From positions 26,930,501 to 26,994,500 of the forward strand of contig OY821786.1 in the NCBI GenBank assembly GCA_963682175.1: 64,000 nt of DNA. The letters are read 5' to 3'. Made by a program: the position numbers and the translations under genes. This document shows, one piece after another, positions 53,892-64,000 of this stretch. Each line of letters starts with the position of its first letter. Positions within the stretch are counted from its first letter, which is position 1. The stretch comes from Triglochin maritima (lineage: Eukaryota; Streptophyta; Magnoliopsida; Alismatales; Juncaginaceae). The notes beneath the pieces were generated by a model. That model was given only the letters and a program-made list of their open reading frames with translations. It ran no database searches and had not been told where the DNA came from.

Positions 53892-55451
53892 TGATTGACA
53901 TCATTTCATGCTCATATTTGTATCTTATATCCATTATCTTACACCTAAGCAATGCTACGTGACGAGTTTTATGTTTAGTTTTCAGGAATAAAGAGGTTTG
54001 AAGAGAAGAGCCATGAAAGGACCCAAAAGCTGGGAAAAAGGACTGAATGGTGAGATCTAGGGACCAAGATGCAAGGGAGAAGGACCTGAATGTAAGACAG
54101 AAGGACCTAAGAGCAAAACAGAATACTCCACACCATCATGGGGAGTATTTTACCAATTCTATTCGGGTCGGAGCTCCAACAAGTCGAGTAACCGCATCAA
54201 AGACCAACAATACCAGAAAGAAAAGCCCGCAACAAATTCCAACACGATCCGACAATTTTGGACCGCCAATTGGCGGTCTTGGACCGCTAATTGGCGGTCC
54301 ATATTGCTCAGGATCCGTCGAAATTTCTCCTGGACTTGTATTAATGTTCGTTTAGGCTATTTTTGGTATTGGTTTAGTCCCACATCGGGGGATTGTCCCC
54401 GATTAGCTTTTTCCATGCTTATAAATAGAACTCTTCACCTTCCATTGTAATTTCCCATTGCTTGGTGGCATTCTCTCTACTAAGGAGTGAGCCTTGAAGC
54501 AAAAACTCAAGGTGGAGAAGAATGCTACCTTCAATGTGAGTCATTTTGTTAATAAAATAATTCTTCTAGTTTCTTTAAATCTTGTCTTTTAATTTGTGCA
54601 TGTTTGTTTAGTCTTTCCTTTCCTTTTATGTTTCTTTAATGCTTCTTGTCTTCTTAGTTAACTTTCATTTCAGTATTATGCTTTCTTTGCTTAGTCTAAT
54701 AAGTAGTGTAATGAGTAGTGAGTAGTTCCATCCCCATTTGGGGGGTGGAGAAATATGTGATATAATCATGTAGTGTATTAAGTGTGTGTTATTTTTATCC
54801 CTTGAGCTTTATATGATTTCCATAACCATCTAATGGGTCTCCACTCTTATCTTTGATAGGCTAATGCTCTTTAATGAAGCTTAGCTTATGCTTTGATTAG
54901 TGGACCTATTTTATGGGGAATGATAAGGTTAGGATATGGATGAAGTTAATGTTGGAAACACAATTTGTAGTGTATGTGCTCTTGTTGCCTTTACCTTAGC
55001 TAATGTCTTGTATGTTTTAATGATGTAGTGAAATCTTAATTCATGTAGAGGCATAGTAGGGTATAGTCTTTATACTTGAGTTCATGTAGCTTCATTCCAA
55101 TTAATGTCTTGTATGTTTTAATGATGTAGTGAAATCTTGATTCATGTAGAGGCAAAGTTGGATGTAGTTTTATGATTTCATGCACTACATGTTGTGAGGA
55201 GCTTAATGAACACACACACACTTCTTTATGTTCACATTATTTCTCTACCCCCTTTGGGGCTTAGTTTATTGCTTATCTCCATTTCCATTTGCATCTTAGT
55301 GTAGTTTAGTGTAACCAACCTTTCTTCCCTTTCTTTACCTCTCGCCTTCGAACAAACCAAGTGTCGACACACCTCCCAGTGGACGACCCGTATTTGCCAC
55401 CGCTTCAACGCGGCCGTGCACTTGCGGTTAAATATAAAACGAGATCAATCA
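53892..55451 (+). repeat. 3' LTR of element F
   Basis: 1560 bp, TGATTGACATC to GAGATCAATCA. It holds two palindromes (centres 54269.5 and 54290.5, 21 bp apart) and TATAAATA at 54420-54427. It is 21 bp longer than the 5' LTR. Confidence 0.92.
54259..54427 (+). promoter_or_regulatory. U3 palindrome pair and TATA box of the F 3' LTR
   Basis: GGACCGCCAATTGGCGGTCT and GGACCGCTAATTGGCGGTCC stand in direct order with 21 bp between centres, about 130-150 bp upstream of the TATA box. Confidence 0.65.
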
Positions 55452-56558
55452 GTTGACTTTGAGCAAATTCCATCCTTCCACCGCAGTTCACCAAGGTAAT
55501 AAGTGCATTTGCTTTATATTTGCATACATTGAGGACAATGCATGATTTAGGTGTGGGGGGGGGGGTGTTTATGTATATATTTATCTATATATTCTGTCTT
55601 TTATTTTAAAAAAAAATTAATGTTTCATTACATAGCTTAAGATTGAACTGCTAAAACCCATGTACAAATTGCATTGAGTTTTTGTTCCTTACTATATAGT
55701 TCTGCTTGTAGAAATTGTGACATAAATCTAAGTTCCAAAGAAATAACCCATTGCCCTTTAAGACATGTATGCACTTAAATTGGATGAATCAAATCTTTGA
55801 AGTGGTTGATAAAAAGCAGAGGTTGAGGAAAATATACCGGGAAGTGTGGACTTCTAATAGCAATTAAGCCTTGAGGAAAATAAAAATAAAAATAAAGGAA
55901 TAAAGTGAAGAAAACACATTTTGCAAAATGATTACAAAAGCCCAAGTCTTTGAGTCACTGGTCCGTAGGGGTATCTTGAAACCCGGTAACTTGAGTCTAC
56001 CAGCTCGGGATTATCGACCAAACTCGCTACACAAATGCAAAAAGGGTAAAAGTGTCAAAAAAGCAAATGTGTTGAATCACGGAAGAAAAGAAAAGAAAAA
56101 AATAATAATACTCAAGACCCAAAGCTAAAAGAATGATCCATGCCATGGTTGATCCGAATGATACTTCACCACCAGAGGAGGCGTGCAAAATAATTCAAGT
56201 GATAAACATGTGTAGAAGGGTTAGTGGTGTGAATGTTGGCGGAATAAAGACCAAGTCATATTTGTAATGAGTTAGATTTATATAATGCGCATGCAAGAAT
56301 TCTCAGTGAGATGTATATGGTTGAGGTAGGGACATTGAGAACTATTAATGAAATGTTGATTCAGGATTTTGTGGGTATATCCGCTGAAAACCCTCAGGAG
56401 ACAACACTCCTCCCCCTTGGCAACAAGGAGGTTTAAAGGCTTGTTGCACATGCTAAGTGCAACCGTGATTCCTACGAAAGTGAGTTAGGATTTCCCTGTT
56501 TTTTTTTTCGTATCTTCTGTTTTGCTAGGGACTAGCAAAATCTAGGTGTGGGGGTATT
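55452..56558 (+). other. 3' non-coding region of element E, with right copy of the flank duplication
   Basis: The first 177 bp repeat 47873-48043. The remainder continues E without a supported gene, and ends with a block shared with family 2 (TTTTGTGGGTATATCCGCTG, about 56368-56390) and the terminal tract TAGGTGTGGGGGTATT against the LTR. A frame at 55928-56128 matches nothing recognised. Confidence 0.65.
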
Positions 56559-57787
56559 TGATGCATTGCATACATTGCATCATATGTCTTTCATTTAGAT
56601 TACTTTTACATCAATAAATGCTACTAAGGTATGTGTTTAGTCTTATTTACAGAATACAGGGACCTGAATGCAATTTACCCACATCCCGAGCATAAACGCA
56701 TGCAAAAGACTCATTTCTATCATAAAGACCAAGTTCAAGATTATCGGGTTACGAATGGAAATGTATCCAAGCATAAAAGCATTCAAGTCCTAATTGCAAA
56801 AAGAACAAGGACTTAAGCACAAAAGTAGTCGGGGACTTAACTGCAAAAAGTCAAGGACCTAATTGCAAATCACGAGTAGCTTTTATTCTCTTGGAGAAAA
56901 TATATAGAAAAATCAATGTATATCTCCAAATATGTGAAGGAATTAATCCGGAGCTCAAAAGAATGGAAAGAATCAATCCAGACGCGTAAAGGAGGATCAA
57001 ATCATACCATAAACATCCAACCAAAATCTGGACCAAATCAGAGCATGATGTGCGGCGATTCCGCCGCAGATCACACACACCATGCGGCGATTCTTCCGCC
57101 CCCTAGTCGATCCGTGTGCTCCAATTTCGTCCAGTCGTGTCTGGACACGTGTACTTTCCAATATTATACCTAGATCCCTTGTAGCAACTATAAATAGACC
57201 CGAGAACGATGTTAGAAGGGTCCTTAGTCTTCGGTGTTAGTTTTTATTCTTAATCTTAATTTTGTATTCTTCTTTTCATTAATAAAATTCTGTCTTTTAT
57301 TTCTTACTTTTAGTTTTCTTTTGTAATGTCTCAAGGACCCCTTCTTCCTCCCTCTATGAGTTTCTAACTCCTTCCAAAGGGTGGAGGTGACGGATTTAGT
57401 GTGAAGAGAAGATGAATAAAGTTATTATTTTAATTTCGTATTAGTATGTTTTGATTACTTGAGTTTATGTTAAATCATTTATCATGTAATGCTTTATAAC
57501 TAATGTGATTTATTATAATTTTCAGAATTCTCTAATCTAAACCTTAAATCTAAACCTCCACCCGACGGAATTCACCTCTTTGTTCTTGTTTTAACTTTAA
57601 TTGTTCTTGTTTCTTGCTTTAGATAATTAAAATCCAAAAATCTCAAAACCCAATTATTTCTTCTCTCCTTCTTTCTCCTTAATCGAAAATCACGAAAATA
57701 ACAAATCTCTCCCTCCTTGTGTTCGACCCGTATTTGCCACGTCTTCATTGACACCGTGCACTTGCGGTATAAATTTAATTCTCATCA
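56559..57787 (+). repeat. 3' LTR of element E (family 1)
   Basis: 1229 bp, TGATGCATTGCATAC to TTCTCATCA, collinear with 357-1556 on the other strand. It contains the U3 palindromes and TATA box described separately. It is followed at once by CTAGGTGTGGGGATATT, a purine tract belonging to a family 2 element. Confidence 0.9.
57051..57196 (+). promoter_or_regulatory. U3 palindrome pair and TATA box of the E LTR
   Basis: TGCGGCGATTCCGCCGCA (57051-57068) and the weaker TGCGGCGATTCTTCCGCC (57083-57100) are offset by 32 bp. TATAAATA is at 57189-57196, about 90 bp downstream. Confidence 0.65.
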
Positions 57788-58315
57788 CTAGGTGTGGGGA
57801 TATTTGATTGACATCATATCATGCATACATTTGTATCTTATATCCTTTATTCTTAGCCTAAGCAATGCTACGTAACGAGTTTTATGTTTAAGTTTCAGGA
57901 ATAAATAGGTTTGAGAAGAAGAGACTCTAAAAGGACTTAAAAGCAAGAAAAGGGACTAAGTTGCAAGACCTATGAACTAAGTTGTAAGAGAGGGGGACCC
58001 GAATGTAAAACCAAAATGACCAATGAGTGCATCATTAGGAGTATTTTGGCAATTGGATTCGGGTCGTAACCTAAACAACAATTAGGGTGCATCAAACATG
58101 AAGAAATTGAGCCAGACAACCTCACCCCAACACCTGACCTGATCTGGACCTTATAGACCACCAATTGGCGGTCGAAGACTGCTGAATGGAAGTCTGGATT
58201 GGTCCGGATCCGATGCGGTTTAGTCGGGTCATGTATTATGGTGTATTTAGTCTATTTTTGGTATATGTTTAGTCTCATACCGGGGGATTGTCCCCGATTG
58301 CCTTTTTCTTTGACT
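57788..58315 (+). repeat. Family 2 LTR 5' part, truncated before the TATA box
   Basis: After CTAGGTGTGGGGATATT, the LTR starts TGATTGACATCATATCATGC at 57805. It runs through a degenerate palindrome pair (58164.5/58186.5) to CCGATTGCCTTTTTC near 58308. The sequence then switches to the inverted 3' region of element C, exactly where TATAAATAG would follow. Confidence 0.75.
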
Positions 58316-59828
58316 AACTCACTTTCGTAGGAATCACGGTTGCACTTAGCACGTGCAAGAAGTCGTTAAACCTCATTATCGCCAAGGAGTAGTGTTGTCT
58401 CCTGAGGGTTTTCAGCGGATACATCCACAAAATCCGAACATAGATGCATTATTCAATCTAGACACTCGACTCGTTGGACTTATTTTGTCGATTATGGCAC
58501 ACGGTAATACTACGGGTCGACTCTATATATGTAATCGGTCCACACACCTATCCTAATGAATTATTCGTGAAAGTTAGTTACGGAGTTATGTGAAACACAT
58601 GGGTAACCTCAACGTCTGAATGCGATACAATGTGTAAAGTCCATTAAGGTTCTTATTTGACTCTCTTTTTCTTTTTCTTTTCTTTTTCTTTGGAGCATTT
58701 TATTGGTTGGTGTTTGATTCTCCCAGGGTCAGGATTGGTGAATCATTGCCTATGAGGACTTACACTATCACGTACACCTTCCCCCAAATCTCCACATAGG
58801 GCGATCCCTACCATTCGTGTAACGGGGGTTCGGTCGGTGCATCCCAAGTCAGATGACTCAAAAGTACCCGGCACAAAGTCCCCTCAGACCTACTTTCCCG
58901 AGTGATAGGAGCCGTGCGAGAAGACAGAACACCACTTATTTATTTATCTACATGGGAACCAAAACCCCTATACTTAAGTTTCATAGAAAGAGATTAAGTG
59001 GTCTTGACTACGACAAACTTCCTTATACTAATAGACGAATTATTTGACTCACTAGGTTCAGGGTGGACTTCTTTAAATGTTTGAGTGCTGTAACCCTATG
59101 ATTACACTCCCCCCGAGGGAAAACCGGGGTGCATCCTAACGACTCGATAATACCTAAAGCCAGTAAACTAGATATCCTACTCCATCAAGTTCAAGACAAT
59201 TCTGTAAGCTTTCTTTTTACTTTGCCTCTCAACGGTTTTTGCACATGCTAAACACACGCAAAACCGACAAAAACATTTTCTTTCGCCAACATATGAAGAT
59301 TTTGAAAGAAATATGAAAACTTTAAAGCACTAGGCAAGCAAAAGAAGACAAGTCACCCAAGGATCATGACAAGCAAATATATCGATATTAAATACAGCAC
59401 ACTAACATGACCCTAACAATGCACACAAAATAAAACAAAATCAAAGGAAAACAAAATCAAAGGAAGACTCGACTATGTACACACGTAAAACACCCCCACA
59501 CCTACTTCATGCATTGTCCTCAATGAATGTGAGCAAGATACGACATGGATTTATGCATTGGAAGGGAAGATCTCACCAACATGAAGCACAACAGGAAGTT
59601 CATGGTTATAGTGATGGACACAAACCCGAATTCCCTCAAAACCTATGAGATACTGAAAAAGGGAGACAAATACGTAAAGAAATGGCCCCCCAGTACACAA
59701 GGGTTGGGGCCTACAACAATCAATGCTCGTTCATGGAGTCTTTTAGTACACACTTTTTTCTTTTTTTTCTTTTTTCGATTTTTTTACAAGATATATACAT
59801 CAACAAAGATATTCTCACAATCATTTGG
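58316..59828 (-). other. 3' non-coding region of element C, with antisense ORF
   Basis: This is the inverse of the regions 22611-23900 and 52257-53600. The conserved GAGGACAATGCATGA / AGTAGGTGTGGGGG tract is at about 59485-59525 on the minus strand. An open frame on the plus strand from ATG 59581 (MKHNRKFMVIVMDTNPNSLK) parallels the antisense frame of D at 22676-22861. No sense gene is seen. Confidence 0.6.
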
Positions 59829-61127
59829 TCACGGAACTTCAAATGAGAATATCGAGTTATGAGGACCAGAGACTTGCCGAGATGGACAAACTTCACTGGT
59901 ACTCTGAGGTGTCATGAGGGGTGAAAGGTCAAAGCTGAAAGGCTCGAACCCCTCATGATATTGGTTGGGTGTAGGCAACATGAATGAGTGAAGTTGTGTT
60001 GCCTCACTAGGGTTTAGTTGCTCATCGAAAAAAACCCTCCAGCCAATAGTTGGGTGCATCGGAATGAATTCCTCAAGCTCATACGATGGATGTAGCAGAC
60101 CTGCATTACTAAGAATGGGGCTTCTCCCCAAGTCATCCAACAAGGACCTCCCACCATCATTTAGATCACCAAGCATAAGCTCGGTCATAGGTGGGTCCTT
60201 GTTGGAGTCTATATGAAGCTCAACTGGCTCAATGGCCATGGGACATGCGGTAGAGACATCTTCTAGTATAGGCATATGGTGAGGTGTCACACTCTCACTC
60301 GTACCCTCAACAGAATCATCCAACGAACACTCCCTTTGGACATTCATGTTCGAGGCCAGCTCACTCTGTTGCATTGCGAAGACAGGCAATGAGTTTTCGC
60401 TGGGCCCACGAACATTCTCAACGGGTTGCATTGGGGTTAGGGGTGTTCGTTGATTTTGTGGTGCTTTCTCCAATTGGCGGATGAGATTTAGATTTAAAGG
60501 TTCATCCATGGGTTCCTGTTGCCTACCAGAGTTGAACACATGAAACTCGACACTCATGTTACCGAATGAGAGCTTCATGAGACCATTTCTACAATTAATT
60601 AAGGCGTTGGAAGTTGCCAGAAATGGTCTACCCAAAATCAAAGGTATTTGAGAGTGGGTGTTCGCAACAGGATTGGTATCGAGGACAAAAAAATCGACTG
60701 GAAATATAAAATCTCCAACTTTGATAAGTACGTCCTCGATAATCCCCTTTGGAAGACGAATGGATCTATCCGCCAATTGGAGGGTGATCTTAGTTGGTTT
60801 CAATTCTCCCAAGTTCAACTGTTGATAAACAGAGAATGGGAGGAGGTTGACCGCTGATCCTAAATCAAGCAAAACATTACTCATGCTAGTGTCCCCTATC
60901 GTACACTGAATAGTAGGACACCCAGGGTCCTTGTATTTTGTGTAGGCGGGATTGGACAAAAGTGAGCTTACATTTGCAGCCAAGAATGCTTTCTTAGGAA
61001 CATTGGTCTTCCTCTTGGTTGTGTAGAGATCCTTCAACACTTTGGCATATTGAGGTATTTGTTGGATGACATCCAACAAGGGGATGTTAACCTTAACTTG
61101 CTTAAACACCTCTAATATCTTGTCCAT
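59829..61127 (-). CDS. Protease-like domain plus C-terminal GWRV domain of element C
   Basis: An open frame of 432 codons from ATG 61127 (MDKILEVFKQVKVNIPLLD). The protease-like core reads LLDLGSAVNLLPFSVY, where B and E have GAS in place of GSA. It continues with IPLILGRPFLATSNALINC and FGNMSVEFHVFN. After an acidic linker come CPMAIEPVELHIDSNKDPPM and the C-terminal block HPTIGWRVFFDEQLNPSEA ... FSFDLSPLMTPQ ... FSFEVP, aligned in order with the end of the F and D ORFs. A stop at about 61137 separates it from gag, so in a live copy it would be the C-terminal half of a Gag-Pro protein. The GWRV block occupies the place of reverse transcriptase. Confidence 0.8.
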   Translation of the reverse strand: MDKILEVFKQVKVNIPLLDVIQQIPQYAKVLKDLYTTKRKTNVPKKAFLAANVSSLLSNPAYTKYKDPGCPTIQCTIGDTSMSNVLLDLGSAVNLLPFSVYQQLNLGELKPTKITLQLADRSIRLPKGIIEDVLIKVGDFIFPVDFFVLDTNPVANTHSQIPLILGRPFLATSNALINCRNGLMKLSFGNMSVEFHVFNSGRQQEPMDEPLNLNLIRQLEKAPQNQRTPLTPMQPVENVRGPSENSLPVFAMQQSELASNMNVQRECSLDDSVEGTSESVTPHHMPILEDVSTACPMAIEPVELHIDSNKDPPMTELMLGDLNDGGRSLLDDLGRSPILSNAGLLHPSYELEEFIPMHPTIGWRVFFDEQLNPSEATQLHSFMLPTPNQYHEGFEPFSFDLSPLMTPQSTSEVCPSRQVSGPHNSIFSFEVP

Positions 61128-61136
61128 TGTGTCACT

Positions 61137-62939
61137 CTACTTTTTGGTTAACCTACTTGGATAAGGAGCTTTTGGCAGGTAGGTTTTTTGCAGTGCCTGA
61201 GAAGAAAGCTTTGGTGTATTAACCTCACCCTCAGCCTCTTCTTCACCACCATTCCCACTAAGGGGCTGCATAGATGGTGGTGGGTGTGGCAAGGAAATGT
61301 GATTTTCAACCTGCTTTCCATTCCTTAAGGTCACAATGGAATTAACATGATGAACATGTTCCTCCACATGGTTCACTTGCCTCCCCCGAGGTACCACATT
61401 CTCATTTTGCATGTGTTGTTGCTGGTACATGCAGGGGTTAGCCTCAGGCTGGCTAGGCAAAGACCCTCTCTCTCTTTCATGTACAGACTGAGCCAATTGG
61501 CCCATCTGAAGCTCTAGAGATTTGATGGTCTGCTGATTTGAAGTGAGAACTTGACTTGTGGTTGACATAAAAATTTTCATTGAGCTTTCAAGTCCACGAG
61601 TCAAGGTCTCAAGCGAATTGAATCGGGTTTCCATATTATTGGAATTTGGGAAACCTGATTGATTGGGGATTGGTGTTTGGGGTGGATGATAAGATTGTGC
61701 ATGCATGGGAGGTTGGTATGATTGGTTAGATGGTCGAGAGGAGTTTGAAGGACCACCTGGGTTATTATTTTGGTTCCATGAAAAATTGGGGTGGTTCCTC
61801 CATCCAGGATTATAAGATGATGAGTATGGGTCATTCCTAGCTCTGTCATAGATGGCATTGACATGTTCCATCTCAGGAGGAATGGACGCACACTCGCTTT
61901 CTACATGACCTATCCTACCACATGAATGATAGGGAACTCGACCACATGTGGACATGTGAGGTGCACTTTATTGGTTTTGGAGCTCAATCGAATCCATATG
62001 GTGCATTAGGGCCGCCATGTGTGCCTCGGTGGCCGTAGTGGTATCGACGACAAATGCGGCACCCGATCTAGTCGAGTTTGCATTTGCGATCCTCGCTCCT
62101 ATGCTAGATGATGCAGGTGGTTCCCTTACACTCTCCTATTGCATGGTTTTCTCAGCGAGGTCTTCTAGGAAAGCCGATGCCTCCCTTTCATCCTTTCCTA
62201 AGAACTCTCTTTGACACATTGACTCAAGGAGCGTCCGGGACGGGATGTGAAGACCCTCGTAAACAATCTGACAAAGATGCCACAACTCAATGCCATGGTG
62301 AGGGCATGAGGATAGTAGATCCTTGAACCTCTCTAGATATGCATGAAATGTCTCGGTCTCAAGTTGATAGAACAAATTGATTTCGTTCCTCAATTTTTGA
62401 GTCCGATGATTTGGAAAGTATTTCTTGACGAATGCAGATTGAAACTCATCCCAAGTCCTAAAGGCATTCGCCTGGTTTCTGTACAACCACTTCTTGGCGT
62501 CATCCTTCAGCGCAAAGGGGACAAGCCTAAGATGGATGGAGTCTGTGCTAAGTTGTTGCAGCTTGAACATAGCACATACCTCCTCAAATTCCCTGAGAAA
62601 GATATAGGGGTCACCTTTCCCAATGAAGTGAGGGGGCATGGAAATAAGCTGAGGCTTAACATCAAAATGGTTTCCATTTGCCTCTGGCAATACGATGCAT
62701 GAGGGTAGAGCAGTACGGGTCAGGTAGCATCGATCACGTAGAGGTATGAGAGCGACAACTGGAAGCACTGGTGGAATAGGTGGGTCCAGCAACTGCTCCT
62801 CCTCAGGGAAATTAGCAGCCATTGAACCTGGACTGTGTGCGACACGAGAGGAGGAAGGTGTCGAGAAATCGAATACCGAAGCTGGATTGACAACGCTCCT
62901 CGTCAAACGACCACTCTCGTCTCGTGTCCATGAAAGCAT
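61137..62939 (-). pseudogene. Gag of element C (capsid, zinc knuckle)
   Basis: A possible start is ATG 62939 (MLSWTRDESGR). The capsid domain is well preserved: LRDRCYLTRTALPSCIVLP, MPPHFIGKGDPYIFLREFEE, WLYRNQANAFRTWDEF, SCPHHGIELWHLCQIVYEG. TAG at about 62136 replaces Trp after EKTMQ and another stop lies near 61967. The zinc-knuckle position reads CGRVPYHSCGRIGHVESEC, whose C-x2-C part is altered, so metal binding is doubtful. NDPYSSSYNPGWRNHPNFSW and a Pro/Gln/Asn-rich linker follow up to the stop near 61137. Confidence 0.82.
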
Positions 62940-64000
62940 GCACAAAGGTGCACACACAACAAATTTTTTTTTGTTTTTTTGTTTTTTTTAACAAAGAATG
63001 TGCGTAGAGGAGAAGACGGGGAACACAGGAGAGAAAGAATGACTCAGGAGAGAAGGGAAGAAGTCCTTATGCTATGGAGGATAGGTACAGTTAGAAGCAC
63101 ACAAGCAAACAAGGCTCAAGCAATCCTAAGGTCGCTATAGGTCCTTACAGCTAGACGACGCCTAACAGCGAGGTCACACGGCCTCAACACTCCTCACCTC
63201 CCTACAATGAGGACCAAAAAGCCCAGCAAGTGAGCCAAGACCCGGAGATCTCGTCTCTCCTACTATCGACAAAGTGGGTAACGCCGATCAGGTCGTGACG
63301 GTTGGGACCAGATCACTCTCCTAATGCGCCCGAAATCCTTAGGGCCAATGTACTTGATTTTAAAAATTAGGCTCTTGATTAGTGTGGTTTATGGGGCGAA
63401 CGAAAAAGTGATGAAATCCCCCACCTTATCTTTTTTGGGACAGCCCCTCCTTAGTAGCGTTCTGGAGTCTTAATCTAACAATCAACTCTCCAAACAAACG
63501 CTCAACTCACACTTGTTTCAATGCACTTCCTACTAACTAATGCATGTTCATATGAAATGCATGAGTGAGAGTAGAAGGTGTGTACCTCACGCCAGCACTC
63601 AGCAACTGAAAATAAAGCTAAAATGAAAGACAATCTATATTCCTAAGTCACATACATGATGCATTACCTAAACAAAACGAATGCCTAATCTTTTGCTTTG
63701 GGTTTTAGGGTCCAAGTTGCTTAAAGGAGGTTTGATTATTGATCTGGTAACAAACTATAAGTCAAAACATGCCAAATCAAGTCCCAGATCACTGCATCAA
63801 TTATGGCAACAACACAAAGAAAGAAGAAGGCAATCAGGTCTTACTAGACCGCTGATTGGCGGTCTACAGTGCCCAGGTTGCCTCAAAATTTCTCCATCTG
63901 TTCATCCTGGCGACTCCAAGTCTCCTGAAACAAATAAAACTACATAACACAAATTAAATCCACTCGAATATCCAAATAAGAGTCTGGACTGGCACCTCCC
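62940..64000 (-). other. Leader of element C, partial
   Basis: No gene. The segment 63130-63330 is the inverse of F leader sequence (TAGACGACGCCTAAC block, CACTCCTCACCTCCC). A palindrome, AGACCGCTGATTGGCGGTCT, at 63846-63865 matches the family 2 motif; a second one 21 bp away is not evident. The primer site and LTR would lie beyond 64000. Confidence 0.6.

Larger units (their letters stand above)
48090..55451 (+). mobile_element. Young family 2 non-autonomous element F
   Basis: LTRs at 48090-49628 and 53892-55451 enclose a tRNA-Asp primer site, a leader, a Gag-like frame, a 3' non-coding region and a terminal purine tract. By eye the LTRs differ by about a dozen substitutions over 1.5 kb plus one 21 bp unit, so the insertion is recent. 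There is no capsid core, protease, reverse transcriptase or integrase. It is flanked by a 171 bp duplication of the host element rather than by 5 bp. Confidence 0.88.
43612..57787 (+). mobile_element. Family 1 Athila-like gag-pro element E, interrupted by element F
   Basis: A truncated 5' LTR (43612-43959) is followed by a primer site, leader, gag-pro remnant (45444-47876), a 3' non-coding region (47877 onward, resuming at 55452) and a complete 3' LTR (56559-57787). Reverse transcriptase and integrase are absent: the 3' region starts at the protease stop codon. Element F lies between the two halves of the 3' region. The element is non-autonomous. Confidence 0.82.
58316..64000 (-). mobile_element. 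Family 2-like gag-pro element C (minus strand), cut by window edge
   Basis: In minus orientation the order is leader (from beyond 64000 to 62940), gag, protease plus C-terminal GWRV-type domain, and a 3' non-coding region that stops at 58316. Its leader and 3' region match family 2 (D and F), but unlike F it has kept capsid and protease. Reverse transcriptase and integrase are absent. The 3' LTR and terminal purine tract are missing, replaced by an LTR fragment in opposite orientation. Confidence 0.8.

Overview
This is nuclear DNA from a seed plant, most likely a eudicot with a transposon-rich genome. The signs are LTR retrotransposons primed by plant tRNA-Asp and initiator tRNA-Met sites, a CACTA DNA transposon, and one spliced host gene. 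No organism is named, because nothing here is diagnostic below that level.

Layout. 1-1556: 5' LTR and leader of an Athila-like Ty3/gypsy element (family 1, element A, minus strand), sitting inside the LTR of a broken Ty1/copia element (1557 to about 4260, minus). About 4338-5707: a solo copia LTR (plus). 6313-12417: the only recognisable host gene, a two-exon minus-strand gene for a protein with two U1-type zinc fingers, RG-rich and Tyr/Gly/Gln/His-rich segments, and a 4.3 kb intron. 12568-14873: a GGTCCGG repeat field, a diverged tandem duplication, a CACTA end and a copia 3' end. 14874-17503: a complete non-autonomous CACTA element with a TGA target duplication. 18316-25765: family 2 gypsy element D (LTR-gag-LTR) with a solo LTR nested in its gag. 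25766-43611: element B, the only gypsy copy here with reverse transcriptase, badly decayed and interrupted by a 10 kb copia element (26883-36860) and a 3 kb solo LTR (39424-42390). 43612-57787: family 1 gag-pro element E, interrupted by the young family 2 element F (48090-55451). 57788-58315: family 2 LTR fragment in plus orientation, fused to the 3' end of the minus-strand gag-pro element C (58316-64000).

How the parts relate. Families 1 and 2 share a tRNA-Asp primer site, a long leader, a gag or gag-pro ORF and a conserved 3' region, but lack reverse transcriptase and integrase. They are therefore probably mobilised by an autonomous relative, of which B may be a dead representative. F has two almost identical LTRs and is the youngest insertion visible.

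Main observation. In every LTR family examined (two gypsy, two copia) the promoter-proximal U3 carries palindromes of about 10-20 bp arranged in pairs. Each family has its own palindrome sequence and a characteristic centre-to-centre spacing (19, about 22, 21 and 31-32 bp), and the set lies roughly 90-180 bp upstream of the TATA box. In the solo copia LTR all eight pairs are spaced exactly 19 bp. In both gypsy families a second pair with the same spacing lies in the leader downstream of the primer site. This looks like a helically phased binding-site module; its function is inferred, not shown.
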